64,000 nucleotides of DNA from Saccharothrix sp. S26 (GTDB lineage Bacteria > Actinomycetota > Actinomycetes > Mycobacteriales > Pseudonocardiaceae), in assembly GCF_021390395.1 (NCBI RefSeq), contig NZ_JAJUWT010000013.1, positions 1-64,000 on the forward strand. The letters run 5' to 3'. The translations under genes were made by a program, and so were the position numbers. Below the pieces are notes generated by a model. The model was not told where the DNA came from. It saw only the letters and a list, made by a program, of their open reading frames with translations, and ran no database searches. Positions 52,701 to 59,464 of this stretch are shown one piece after another. How positions within the stretch are numbered: position 1 is the first letter of the stretch; each line of letters begins with the position of its first letter.

Positions 52701-55576
52701 GCCAGCCGCCGTTGCGTGGGGGTCGACGGTCGGGTCCGGTCCGTGCCCCGCGCGCCCGGGGCACGGACCGACCTCAGCGCCGCCCGGTCCACCTTGCCGC
52801 TGCGGTTGAGCGGCAGCTCCGGCAGCGGCACGTACCGCGCCGGGCAGAGGTAGGCGGGCAGCCGTTCCGCGACGTGCGCGCGCACGTCGTCGACCTCCAA
52901 CGAACCACTCGGCACGACGAACGCCACCAAGTGCCTGGCGTCGTCCTCGCCGAACGGCAGCACGGCCGCCGCCGCGACCGCCGGGTGGTCCCGCAACACC
53001 GCCTCGACCTCGGCCGGCTCCACCAGGAACCCGCGCACCTTGACCTGCCGGTCCGCGCGCCCCAGGAACTCCAGCACGCCGTCCGGGCGCCACCGGGCCA
53101 GGTCACCCGTCCGGTACAGGCGAGCGCCGGGCACACCGCCGAACGGGTCCGGCACGAACTTCGCCGCGGTCAGCGCCGGCGCGCCCCAGTACCCGCGCGC
53201 CAGCCCGTCCCCGCCGGTGTACAGCTCGCCGGTCACGCCGACCGGCACCGGCCGCATCGACTCGTCCAGCACGTACACCGCGGTTCGCTGGACCGGCCTG
53301 CCGATCGGCACGGTCGCGCCCACGTCGGCGGCCGACCGCACGACGTGGCACGTGGTGAACGTGGTGTTCTCCGTCGGCCCGTACCCGTTGACCACGGGCT
53401 TGCCGCCGCGTGCCGCCAACGCCGCGCGCACCGCGTCCGGCGCCAGCACGTCGCCGCCGGCCAGCAGCTGCTCCACGTCCGCGAGGACCGCCGGGTCGAG
53501 CTGGTGGAACAGCCCGGCCGTCAGCCACAGCACGCTCACCCGGTGCGCGCGCAGCAGCTCGGCGAGCACCGCCGGGTCGAGCGGGCCGTCCGGCGCGGCC
53601 ACCACGCGACCGCCGGTCAGCAGCGCGCCCCACACCTCCAGCGTGGTGAGGTCGAAGGCGGTCGCGGACAGGTGCAGGAACGTCTGACCGGGCCCGAACC
53701 GGCCGAAGTTGGGCCGCGTGACCAGCCGGACCACGCCCCGGTGGGGCACGGCCACGCCTTTCGGCGTGCCGGTCGACCCGGACGTGTAATTGACGTAGGC
53801 CACGCTTAATGGATGCGCGGGGACCGCCGGAGATACCGGCGACTGCTCCGAAAGGTCGCACTCCGGCAGCACCACGGACGCCACGCCGTCGGGCAGCGCG
53901 CGTTGCCGGTCGGACACCACGAGGGGCGTGCCCGACTCGCGCAACGCCAGCGCGTCCCGTGCGGCGGGGTTCGCCGGGTCCAGCGGCAGGTAGGCCGCGC
54001 CGGTCTTGAGCACGGCGAGCATCGCGGTCACGAAGTCCGCGCCGCGCGGCAGCGACAACGCCACCGGCAGGTCGATCCGCGCGCCCCTGGCCAGCAGGAG
54101 GTGCGCCAACCTGTTCGACCGCTCGTCCAGCTCGGCGTAGGACAGCCACCGCGTGCCGTCGAACACCGCGTCCGCGTCCGGCCGCGTCCGGACCTGCTCG
54201 GCGAACAGGTCGGGCACGGTCGCGTCGGCCGGGAAGTCGGTGGCGGTGTCGTTCCACCCGTGCAGCACCCGGGTGAGGTCGCGCGGCCCGCCCAGCTCGC
54301 GCACCGGCCGGTCCGGCGCCTGCGCCAGGCCCGCCAGCAGGTCGCGGACCTGCGCCAGCACGGCGTCCGCCGCCCAGTCCGGGAACCGGCCGGTGTCGTG
54401 GATGAGCTGGAAGCTCAGGCGCGGCTCGGCGAACGCGTACAAGGTCATGGCGTAACCGGGGGTGCGCAGGATGCGGACCCGCCTGCCCGGCGGCGCGGAC
54501 GGCCGGGCGGCCAGCACCGTGCCGAGCTCCCGGTGCTCGAACAGCACCAGGCTGCGCATCAGCGGCACGTCGTGCCCGGACGCGCGCTGGATCACCGGCA
54601 ACGGGCACAGCTGGTGGTCGCGTGCCCGCACGGACCGCTCCCGCACCGACCGCAGCCAGTCGGCCACCGACGCGTCCCGGTCCACCGGCACCCGCAGCGG
54701 CACGGTCGCCAGCAGCAGGCCCACCATCTCCTGCGCGCCCTCGACGGTGCCGTGCCGCGCCGCCCTGGTCACGCCGAACACGGCCTCGTCGGCGTGCGCG
54801 TGCGTGGTGAGCAGCAAGCCCCACGCGGCCAGGACCACCGTGTTGACGGTGACGCCCGCCCGCGCGGCCAACGCCCGCACCGCCTCGGTCTCGGCCTCGG
54901 ACAGCTCCACCGCGGCCGTGGCCATGACCGGCGTGTCCGGCCCGGCGTGCTCCAGCGGCAGGGGACCGGGCTCGGCCGAGCCCGCGAGCTCCGCCGCCCA
55001 GAACCGCTCGTCGGCCTGGCGTTCGGGGTGGTCGGGCGCGGTCCGCGCGTCGTGCCACCGCGCGTAGTCGGCGAAGTCCGGCCGCGGCGCGAAGTCCAGC
55101 GCGCCGCCCGTGAGCCGGGCCGCGTAGTCGTCGTCGATCTCGGCCAGCAGCATCGCCAGCGAGCGGCCGTCGAGGATCGCGTGGTGGAACGTCGCCACCA
55201 CGACGTCGCCGGGCAGCGCCACGACCCGCAGCGCCGGCCCGGACACCGGGTCGACGCCGGTGCGCCGGTCGGCCGCCAGGAACGCGTCGAGGTCGGTCAC
55301 CGAGTCGTCCACCAGCAGCGGGACGTCGTCGGCCGACCCCGGCCACTGGTCCATGCCGCCGTCCGCGCGCCAGGCGAACCGCGCCCGCAGCACCGGGTGC
55401 CGTTCGACGGCGGCCCGCCACGCGGCCAGGTACGCGGCGGTGTCCAGGCCGTGCGGCCAGTGCTGCACGCACTGGATGACGTCCGTCCCGGCCGACGGGT
55501 CGCGCAACCCGGCCGCGATCATTCCGCTCTGCAACGGCAGCGCGGGCGCGAGCGGCAGCGCAGAATCCGTGTGCAC
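49700..55576 (-). CDS. NRPS-1: C-A-PCP fused to full LanB-like lantibiotic dehydratase domain
   Basis: 1958 residues from GTG 55576, with GGGGAGG at 55583-55589; the longer frame to 55777 is rejected. Condensation about 5-440 (HHAILDGRS at 131-139), adenylation about 455-945 (A3 YTSGSTGTPKG near 597, A5 NGYGPTE near 730, A10 Lys in NRSGKVDRA), PCP with Ser in FFAVGGNSL (about 984). From about 1055 to the end (about 900 residues) the sequence is LanB-type: LVLPGAGHWAAWRWVELRG, RYCAKNDTIGYFGP (1307), and RFVFVKSPVEHKPFYVDL near the end. This matches the Glu-tRNA-dependent N-terminal domain of class I lanthipeptide dehydratases and PEARLs; the SpaB-type elimination domain is absent. Pocket reading about D-L-L-W-L-G-G-T-F-K is close to a known Val code. 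Contains one TTA codon (Leu590). Confidence 0.92.
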   Translation of the reverse strand: MHTDSALPLAPALPLQSGMIAAGLRDPSAGTDVIQCVQHWPHGLDTAAYLAAWRAAVERHPVLRARFAWRADGGMDQWPGSADDVPLLVDDSVTDLDAFLAADRRTGVDPVSGPALRVVALPGDVVVATFHHAILDGRSLAMLLAEIDDDYAARLTGGALDFAPRPDFADYARWHDARTAPDHPERQADERFWAAELAGSAEPGPLPLEHAGPDTPVMATAAVELSEAETEAVRALAARAGVTVNTVVLAAWGLLLTTHAHADEAVFGVTRAARHGTVEGAQEMVGLLLATVPLRVPVDRDASVADWLRSVRERSVRARDHQLCPLPVIQRASGHDVPLMRSLVLFEHRELGTVLAARPSAPPGRRVRILRTPGYAMTLYAFAEPRLSFQLIHDTGRFPDWAADAVLAQVRDLLAGLAQAPDRPVRELGGPRDLTRVLHGWNDTATDFPADATVPDLFAEQVRTRPDADAVFDGTRWLSYAELDERSNRLAHLLLARGARIDLPVALSLPRGADFVTAMLAVLKTGAAYLPLDPANPAARDALALRESGTPLVVSDRQRALPDGVASVVLPECDLSEQSPVSPAVPAHPLSVAYVNYTSGSTGTPKGVAVPHRGVVRLVTRPNFGRFGPGQTFLHLSATAFDLTTLEVWGALLTGGRVVAAPDGPLDPAVLAELLRAHRVSVLWLTAGLFHQLDPAVLADVEQLLAGGDVLAPDAVRAALAARGGKPVVNGYGPTENTTFTTCHVVRSAADVGATVPIGRPVQRTAVYVLDESMRPVPVGVTGELYTGGDGLARGYWGAPALTAAKFVPDPFGGVPGARLYRTGDLARWRPDGVLEFLGRADRQVKVRGFLVEPAEVEAVLRDHPAVAAAAVLPFGEDDARHLVAFVVPSGSLEVDDVRAHVAERLPAYLCPARYVPLPELPLNRSGKVDRAALRSVRAPGARGTDRTRPSTPTQRRLAALWEHLLDAPEVFAEDDFFAVGGNSLLAVRLAFRVREEFGVEVPVADLHRARTLAACAAVVDAAAGSSTGRAPITRRDRSAYLVPAQRTSARPVADHLVLPGAGHWAAWRWVELRGTGFGVEPLLAVASPDAARAAEAVLAAEDEVSQARWAAFRVLREVEDASSGERRSALRRIGRLVRKGRFAEARAALAALAPPDPVTVALPIPDPGPPAVLVAADPDATPVRTAPDPDGGSAAVLVVGPRPVHSTTSDDEVDRALATAAEAAARHERSLAEYGTRFEAGRTAAAEVLRVVSGDAKFREAVAWQNPRALQTAVDALHQALSGDRPTSRNVDYRRWEHTVVSYLQRYCAKNDTIGYFGPVGWARVADDAPAAITARPGPDLIASRTTYLENWAVQQLAEALTTDAVRPWAVPRRMPFVEVVGDTLHVPMTDPVRLPAADAAVLAACDGLRRAPEIARDLDRPVDDVLATLERLRQAKRIAWTLEVPPEALVPETALREQITAIGDPDARAGAERALREIERGRDDVAAAVGDPDRLVHAIGALHEKFTAITGTAAVRRPGLFYAGRTVVHEECRRDLDVTLSPALVETLWTPLSLVLEAARWFTFAGSALYGRALREVYRERVAATGSDRVRLADFWLWANDTIFRLDERLIGRLVRTLQDRWAKALGHAPDGREAHYRVADVRDAVLKAFAAPRPGWRGAVQHSPDVLIAARDEDAIRAGDYRWVLGEVHPGVNTMRAALFVSQHPDPDQLRAAMRHDMAGPRVVLATTREEGGTPQRLADALVSPDDLKIVFGHDACGPGLRDAVPVGACEVTESDGRLVARSRDGRVDVDLVELLNEQVMAQLVQHFRLLPAGEHTPRVSLDRLVVAREGWRLPAARSAFAFAPDERTRFLRAQAWRREHGMPRFVFVKSPVEHKPFYVDLESQPSVELFAHAVRALDREKPDAPLGVGEMLPGPDQLWLTDAAGARHTAEFRVVAVDRRGWPQGVGLRGEGPR
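53807..53809 (-). promoter_or_regulatory. TTA (bldA-dependent) codon in NRPS-1
   Basis: Leu590 (in AHPLSVAYVNYTSG, just before A3) is encoded by TTA on the coding strand. In actinomycetes TTA is read only by the bldA tRNA, so translation of NRPS-1 and the coupled genes behind it may wait for bldA. Confidence 0.75.
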
Positions 55577-55719
55577 CAAAAACCTCCCCGACGAATGTGT
55601 TTCGGGCGCGCACGACCGAACCGGCCGCCGGGAAATTCCCGGTGACCTTTTCCGGACAGGGTTGACCGCCTTTTGGCGCGGACGTGCGGTAAAGCGCGGG
55701 TGCGCGCTGGGGCGGAGCG

Positions 55720-55935
55720 TCAGCCGCGGTGCGCGGCGAGGTGCTCGCGGACGCTGCGCGGGCGCATGTCCGTCCACGCCCGGTCAATGTGGGCCAGGCA
55801 GTCTTCCCTGGTGCCACGAGTGCCCTCGGCCCGCCACCCCGGCGGGAGGTCCCGGTCGGCGAACCAGACCGAGTACTGCTCCTCGTCGTTCACCACGACG
55901 AGGAATTCGTGGTAATTCGTGGTGCCGTCAGTCAT
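55720..55935 (-). CDS. mbtH-like: MbtH-like protein, NRPS chaperone
   Basis: 71 residues from ATG 55935 with GGAGAT upstream. It shows the MbtH signature NDEEQYSVWFADRDLPPGW; most family members have SxWP, here the Pro is Phe. MbtH proteins bind the adenylation domains and are often needed for their activity. It is the first gene of the NRPS operon; 143 bases separate its stop from the NRPS-1 start, the only sizeable gap in the operon. Confidence 0.92.
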   Translation of the reverse strand: MTDGTTNYHEFLVVVNDEEQYSVWFADRDLPPGWRAEGTRGTREDCLAHIDRAWTDMRPRSVREHLAAHRG

Positions 55936-55985
55936 GCAGTGATCTCCTGCCCTGGGCGGATGCGGGCGGGTCGCCGGTTCGCGCA

Positions 55986-56009
55986 ACATTACGCCGGGCG
56001 TCTCGTAAT
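55986..56009 (-). promoter_or_regulatory. Inverted repeat CATTACG-N10-CGTAATG upstream of NRPS operon
   Basis: Perfect 7-base arms (55986-55992 and 56003-56009) with a 10-base spacer, 51-74 bases upstream of the mbtH ATG. Candidate operator for the whole NRPS operon. Confidence 0.6.
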
Positions 56010-56166
56010 GAGGAATCCTCTGAACGGTCGAACCGGTCATTGGATATGCGTGGCGGGCACTATTCAGCCTCCCTATGGAACGTCGCGCGGCGTGGTCGAG
56101 CGGTTACCGGAGGCTTTCCTGGGAGCGGTCCCGGTCAATTCCTGTCAAGCGTGGAATCCGAGCTCT

Positions 56167-56301
56167 TGTTATCGTTAACAGGTTGCCGCATTGCCGCCGT
56201 TCGGCCCAGTCTGTCGAATCGCGTTCGACTACAACGGCTTCCGGAGTGCGGGGATGCGGGCGGCTATTGAACCGTCGGCGATCGTCCTGTTAGCGTTAAC
56301 A
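56167..56301 (+). promoter_or_regulatory. Two LacI-type operators TGTTA(T/G)CGTTAACA
   Basis: TGTTATCGTTAACA at 56167-56180 and TGTTAGCGTTAACA at 56288-56301, each nearly palindromic around a central CG, typical of LacI-family operators. They are 121 bases apart, which would allow looping, and lie 138-272 bases above the GH43 start. An arabinose- or arabinan-responsive repressor is likely but not in the window. Confidence 0.65.
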
Positions 56302-56438
56302 GGCGCGCTTGGAGTGGCCGGAGATCCCGGCCGCTGCGATCCGCCACCCGCCGCCACGCCGTCCGATCGGCCCGCACCGGCTCGCACGCCCGCCGGGCCA
56401 CCCGTGTTCGTCCATGCAGCGTCGCAGGGAGAGCAACC

Positions 56439-57920
56439 ATGAGATCGACTTATCGGGGCGCGCGCCGCGGCGGCGTCGTCCTCGCCACCGTCACCACGCT
56501 GCTCGGCGCGGTGACCGCGGCCCTGCCGCCGTCGGCGTCGGCCGCGGTGGTCGACACGAACGCCTCGTACGTGCTGGTCAACCGCAACAGCGGCAAGGCG
56601 TTGGACGTGTACGACCTGGCGACCGCCGACGGCGCGCGGATCTCGCAGTACACGCGCAACGACGGCGCGTGGCAGCAGTGGCAGTTCGTGGACTCCGGCG
56701 GCGGCTACTACCGGCTGAAGTCGCGCCACAGCGGCAAGGTGCTGGACTTCGCCAACACCGCCGACCGGACCGGGTTGACCCAGTGGACCGACCGCAACGG
56801 CACCAACCAGCAGTTCCGGCTGGCCGACTCCTCCGGCGGGTACGTGCGGCTGATCAACCGCGCCAGCAACAAGGCCGTCGACGTGCTGGACTTCTCCACC
56901 GCCGACGGCGCGCAGCTGATCCAGTGGCCCGACACCGGCGCCACGAACCAGCAGTGGCAACTGGTGAAGCTGGGCGCCTCGGCACCGGGCACGTTCACCA
57001 ACCCGATCAAGCGCAACGGCCCTGACCCGTGGCTGCAGTACTACAACGGGTACTACTACCTGGCCACGACGACGTGGAACTCCACCATCACGATGCGCCG
57101 CTCCCGCACCCTCGGGGGCCTGTCGAGCGCGCCCGACCAGGTGGTGTTCAACCTGACCAGGCCCAACGGGTGCTGCAACATGTGGGCCCCGGAGTTCTAC
57201 CTGCTCAACGGCCGCTGGTACCTGTACTACGTGGCCGGGCAGAACGTGTCCGACTACAACCCCACCCAGCGGCTGCACGTGCTGGAGTCCGCGGGCAGCG
57301 ACCCGATGGGCCCCTACAGCTTCAAGGCCGACCTGGGCAGCACGTGGGAGCTGGACCCGAGCATCCTGCAGCACAACGGCAAGCTGTACCTGATGGGCAG
57401 CGCCATGGACGGCACCCAGTCGCTGACCATCACCCCGCTGTCCAACCCGTACACGATCAGCGGCGCGCGGCGCACCATCTCCCAGCCCACGTTGGCCTGG
57501 GAACGCCAGACCGCCCCGGTCAACGAGGGCGCGGAGCCGCTGTACCACAACGGCCGCACCATGATCGTGTACTCGGCCAGCGCGTGCTGGGGACCGGACT
57601 ACAAGCTGGGCCTGCTCACCCTCACCGGCACCGACCCGCTCAACCGGGCCCACTGGACCAAGTCGCCCAACCCGGTGTTCCAGCGCAACGACGGCAACGG
57701 CGTCTACGCGCCGGGCCACAACGGGTTCTTCAAGTCGCCCGACGGCACCGAGGACTGGATCGTCTACCACGCCAACGACTCCGCGTCCGGCGGCTGCGAC
57801 ATGAACCGCTCCACCCGCGCGCAGAAGTTCACCTGGAACGCCGACGGCACGCCCAACTTCGGCACCCCGGTCCGGCTCGGCACGACGCTGCCCGCCCCGT
57901 CCGGCGAGCCCACCTCCTGA
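56439..57920 (+). CDS. Secreted GH43 glycosidase with N-terminal ricin-type lectin domain
   Basis: 493 residues. Sec signal peptide then a ricin-type beta-trefoil (CBM13-like) at about 38-175 with three QxW-type repeats (WQQWQF, NQQFRL, NQQWQL). GH43 five-blade propeller follows: catalytic base Asp in NGPDPWLQYYNGYYYL, the pKa-modulating Asp in WELDPSILQHNG and the acid Glu in NEGAEPLYHNGR. Acts on arabinan or arabinoxylan side chains. It starts a two-gene operon with the next GH43-like gene (76 bases downstream), probably de-repressed by arabinose-type sugars. Confidence 0.9.
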   Translation: MRSTYRGARRGGVVLATVTTLLGAVTAALPPSASAAVVDTNASYVLVNRNSGKALDVYDLATADGARISQYTRNDGAWQQWQFVDSGGGYYRLKSRHSGKVLDFANTADRTGLTQWTDRNGTNQQFRLADSSGGYVRLINRASNKAVDVLDFSTADGAQLIQWPDTGATNQQWQLVKLGASAPGTFTNPIKRNGPDPWLQYYNGYYYLATTTWNSTITMRRSRTLGGLSSAPDQVVFNLTRPNGCCNMWAPEFYLLNGRWYLYYVAGQNVSDYNPTQRLHVLESAGSDPMGPYSFKADLGSTWELDPSILQHNGKLYLMGSAMDGTQSLTITPLSNPYTISGARRTISQPTLAWERQTAPVNEGAEPLYHNGRTMIVYSASACWGPDYKLGLLTLTGTDPLNRAHWTKSPNPVFQRNDGNGVYAPGHNGFFKSPDGTEDWIVYHANDSASGGCDMNRSTRAQKFTWNADGTPNFGTPVRLGTTLPAPSGEPTS

Positions 57921-57996
57921 CCGACCGCCCTGCCCGGTGGCCGGCGGCCCGTCTCCCGCCGCCGGCCACCCCCTTCCCGTGAACAGAGGTCGCACG

Positions 57997-59364
57997 ATGC
58001 TGCAACGACGCACGTTCCTGGCCGGGGGCCTGGCCTCGCTGGCGTTGGCCCGGTCCGGGATCGCCGCGGCCGCGCCCGGTGACTCCGCCTACGTGATGGG
58101 CTACTTCACCGAGTCCCCGAACAAGGTCGCCGACCGGTACGCGCTGCACCTGGCGGTCAGCACCGACGGCCTCACCTGGACCCCGCTCAACCAGGGCAAC
58201 CCGGTCGCCACGCCGACCGCGGGCACCGGCGGCCTGCGCGACCCGTTCATCATGCGCAAGCAGAACGGCGGGTTCATCGTGCTGGCCACCGACCTCACCG
58301 GCACCGACTTCACCCGGCAGAACCAGTACATCCACGCCTGGGACTCGGCCGACCTGCGCTCGTTCACCGGGTACCGGCGGCTGAAGATGCACTCGATGCC
58401 GACCCACACGTGGGCCCCGGAGGCGTTCTGGGACGCCTCGCGCGGCCAGTACGGCATCATCTACTCGGCCAACAGCGGCGGCCGTGACGCCTTCTACGTC
58501 AACTACACCACCGACTTCGTCACGGTGGGCGCGCCGCAGCTGTTCTTCGACCCCGGCTTCAACGTGCTCGACGCGACGATGCACGTCGGCAGCGGGATGA
58601 ACTACCTGTACTACAAGAGCTTCACCGACGGCCGGCTGTACGGCGCGCGCTCCACGACCCTCAACCCGCGCAGCTTCGACCGCGGCACCTACACCAGCGG
58701 TGTGATCAGCGGCGGCATCGAAGCACCCATCGTGGTGAAGGCGCACAACCGCAACGAGTGGTGGCTGTGGGGTGACTCGTTCTCCCCGGTGAACGGCGAG
58801 CTGTACGCGTGGCGCAGCGGTGACATCAACAGCAACTCGTGGACGCCGCTGACCAAGGCCCAGTACACCCAGCCGCTCAACGCCAAGCACCCCACGATCT
58901 GCGGCATCACCGCCACCGAGCACGCCAACCTGCTGTCCCGCTGGGGCGCGCCGAGCTGGAACCGGATCAAGTCCTACAACTTCCCCGACCACCTGATCCG
59001 GCACGCCGACAACGCCGCCCGCATCGACCCGTACCCGTTCGACCCGTACCAGGACTCGCAGTGGCGCCTGGTGCCCGGCCTCGCGTCCTCGGCCGGCGTG
59101 TCGTTCCGCTCGGTCAACTACCCCGACCGCTACCTGCGGCACGTGAACTACGCCCTCACGCTGGCGGTGGACGACGGCAGCTCGACCTTCGCCGCCGACG
59201 CCACGTTCCACCGCGTCGCCGGCCTGGCGGACTCGACGTGGACCTCGTTCCGCTCGCACAACTTCCCCGACCGCCACCTCCGACACGCCAACTACGTCCT
59301 GCGCATCGACCCGATCAGCACGGCGACGGACCGCGCGGACGCCACGTTCCAGGTCGGCCACTGA
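57997..59364 (+). CDS. Secreted GH43-like protein with AbfB (CBM42) domain
   Basis: 455 residues from ATG 57997; a twin-Arg-like MLQRRTFLAGGLASLALARS signal follows. A propeller part about 35-310 has the GH43-type GLRDPFIMRKQNGGFIVLA and HTWAPEAFWDASRGQYG segments, with a possible acid Glu in GGIEAPIVVKAHN. An AbfB arabinose-binding beta-trefoil (about 325-455) shows repeated SYNFPD/SVNYPD/SHNFPD and RHADN/RHVNY/RHANY motifs. Probably an arabinofuranosidase or arabinanase helper working with its neighbour. Confidence 0.88.
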   Translation: MLQRRTFLAGGLASLALARSGIAAAAPGDSAYVMGYFTESPNKVADRYALHLAVSTDGLTWTPLNQGNPVATPTAGTGGLRDPFIMRKQNGGFIVLATDLTGTDFTRQNQYIHAWDSADLRSFTGYRRLKMHSMPTHTWAPEAFWDASRGQYGIIYSANSGGRDAFYVNYTTDFVTVGAPQLFFDPGFNVLDATMHVGSGMNYLYYKSFTDGRLYGARSTTLNPRSFDRGTYTSGVISGGIEAPIVVKAHNRNEWWLWGDSFSPVNGELYAWRSGDINSNSWTPLTKAQYTQPLNAKHPTICGITATEHANLLSRWGAPSWNRIKSYNFPDHLIRHADNAARIDPYPFDPYQDSQWRLVPGLASSAGVSFRSVNYPDRYLRHVNYALTLAVDDGSSTFAADATFHRVAGLADSTWTSFRSHNFPDRHLRHANYVLRIDPISTATDRADATFQVGH

Positions 59365-59386
59365 CCCAAAGGTCAGCCCGACCGGG

Positions 59387-59425
59387 CGGTGGGCGCGGCA
59401 GCTCGGCGGCGTGCCGCGCCCACCG
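59387..59425. terminator. Terminator hairpin after GH43 operon
   Basis: Arms CGGTGGGCGCGGCA (59387-59400) and TGCCGCGCCCACCG (59412-59425) with an 11-base loop, between convergent GH43 and phosphotransferase genes. Confidence 0.8.
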
Positions 59426-59464
59426 CAGCTTCGGTCCCGGTGGCTGCTCCTCGGATGAGGTGGT

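Larger units (their letters stand above)
55936..56438. promoter_or_regulatory. Divergent promoter region of NRPS operon and GH43 genes
   Basis: About 500 bases without a gene. It holds the inverted repeat at 55986-56009 near the mbtH gene, two LacI-type boxes at 56167 and 56288, and an extra GTCGAA-N5-TTCGAC inverted repeat at 56213-56229. No pathway-specific regulator gene is inside the window. Confidence 0.6.

Noticed and set aside
49700-55576. Ribosomal lanthipeptide cluster
   Set aside because: No precursor peptide, LanC cyclase or LanB elimination domain was seen; the LanB part is fused to an NRPS module.
55577-55777. Upstream extension of NRPS-1
   Set aside because: No similarity to NRPS starts; the GGGGAGG site points to GTG 55576.
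34590-55935. Pyrrolobenzodiazepine biosynthesis
   Set aside because: KMO, methyltransferase and reductase release fit, but four C-A-PCP modules, the LanB fusion and no dehydroproline genes do not.
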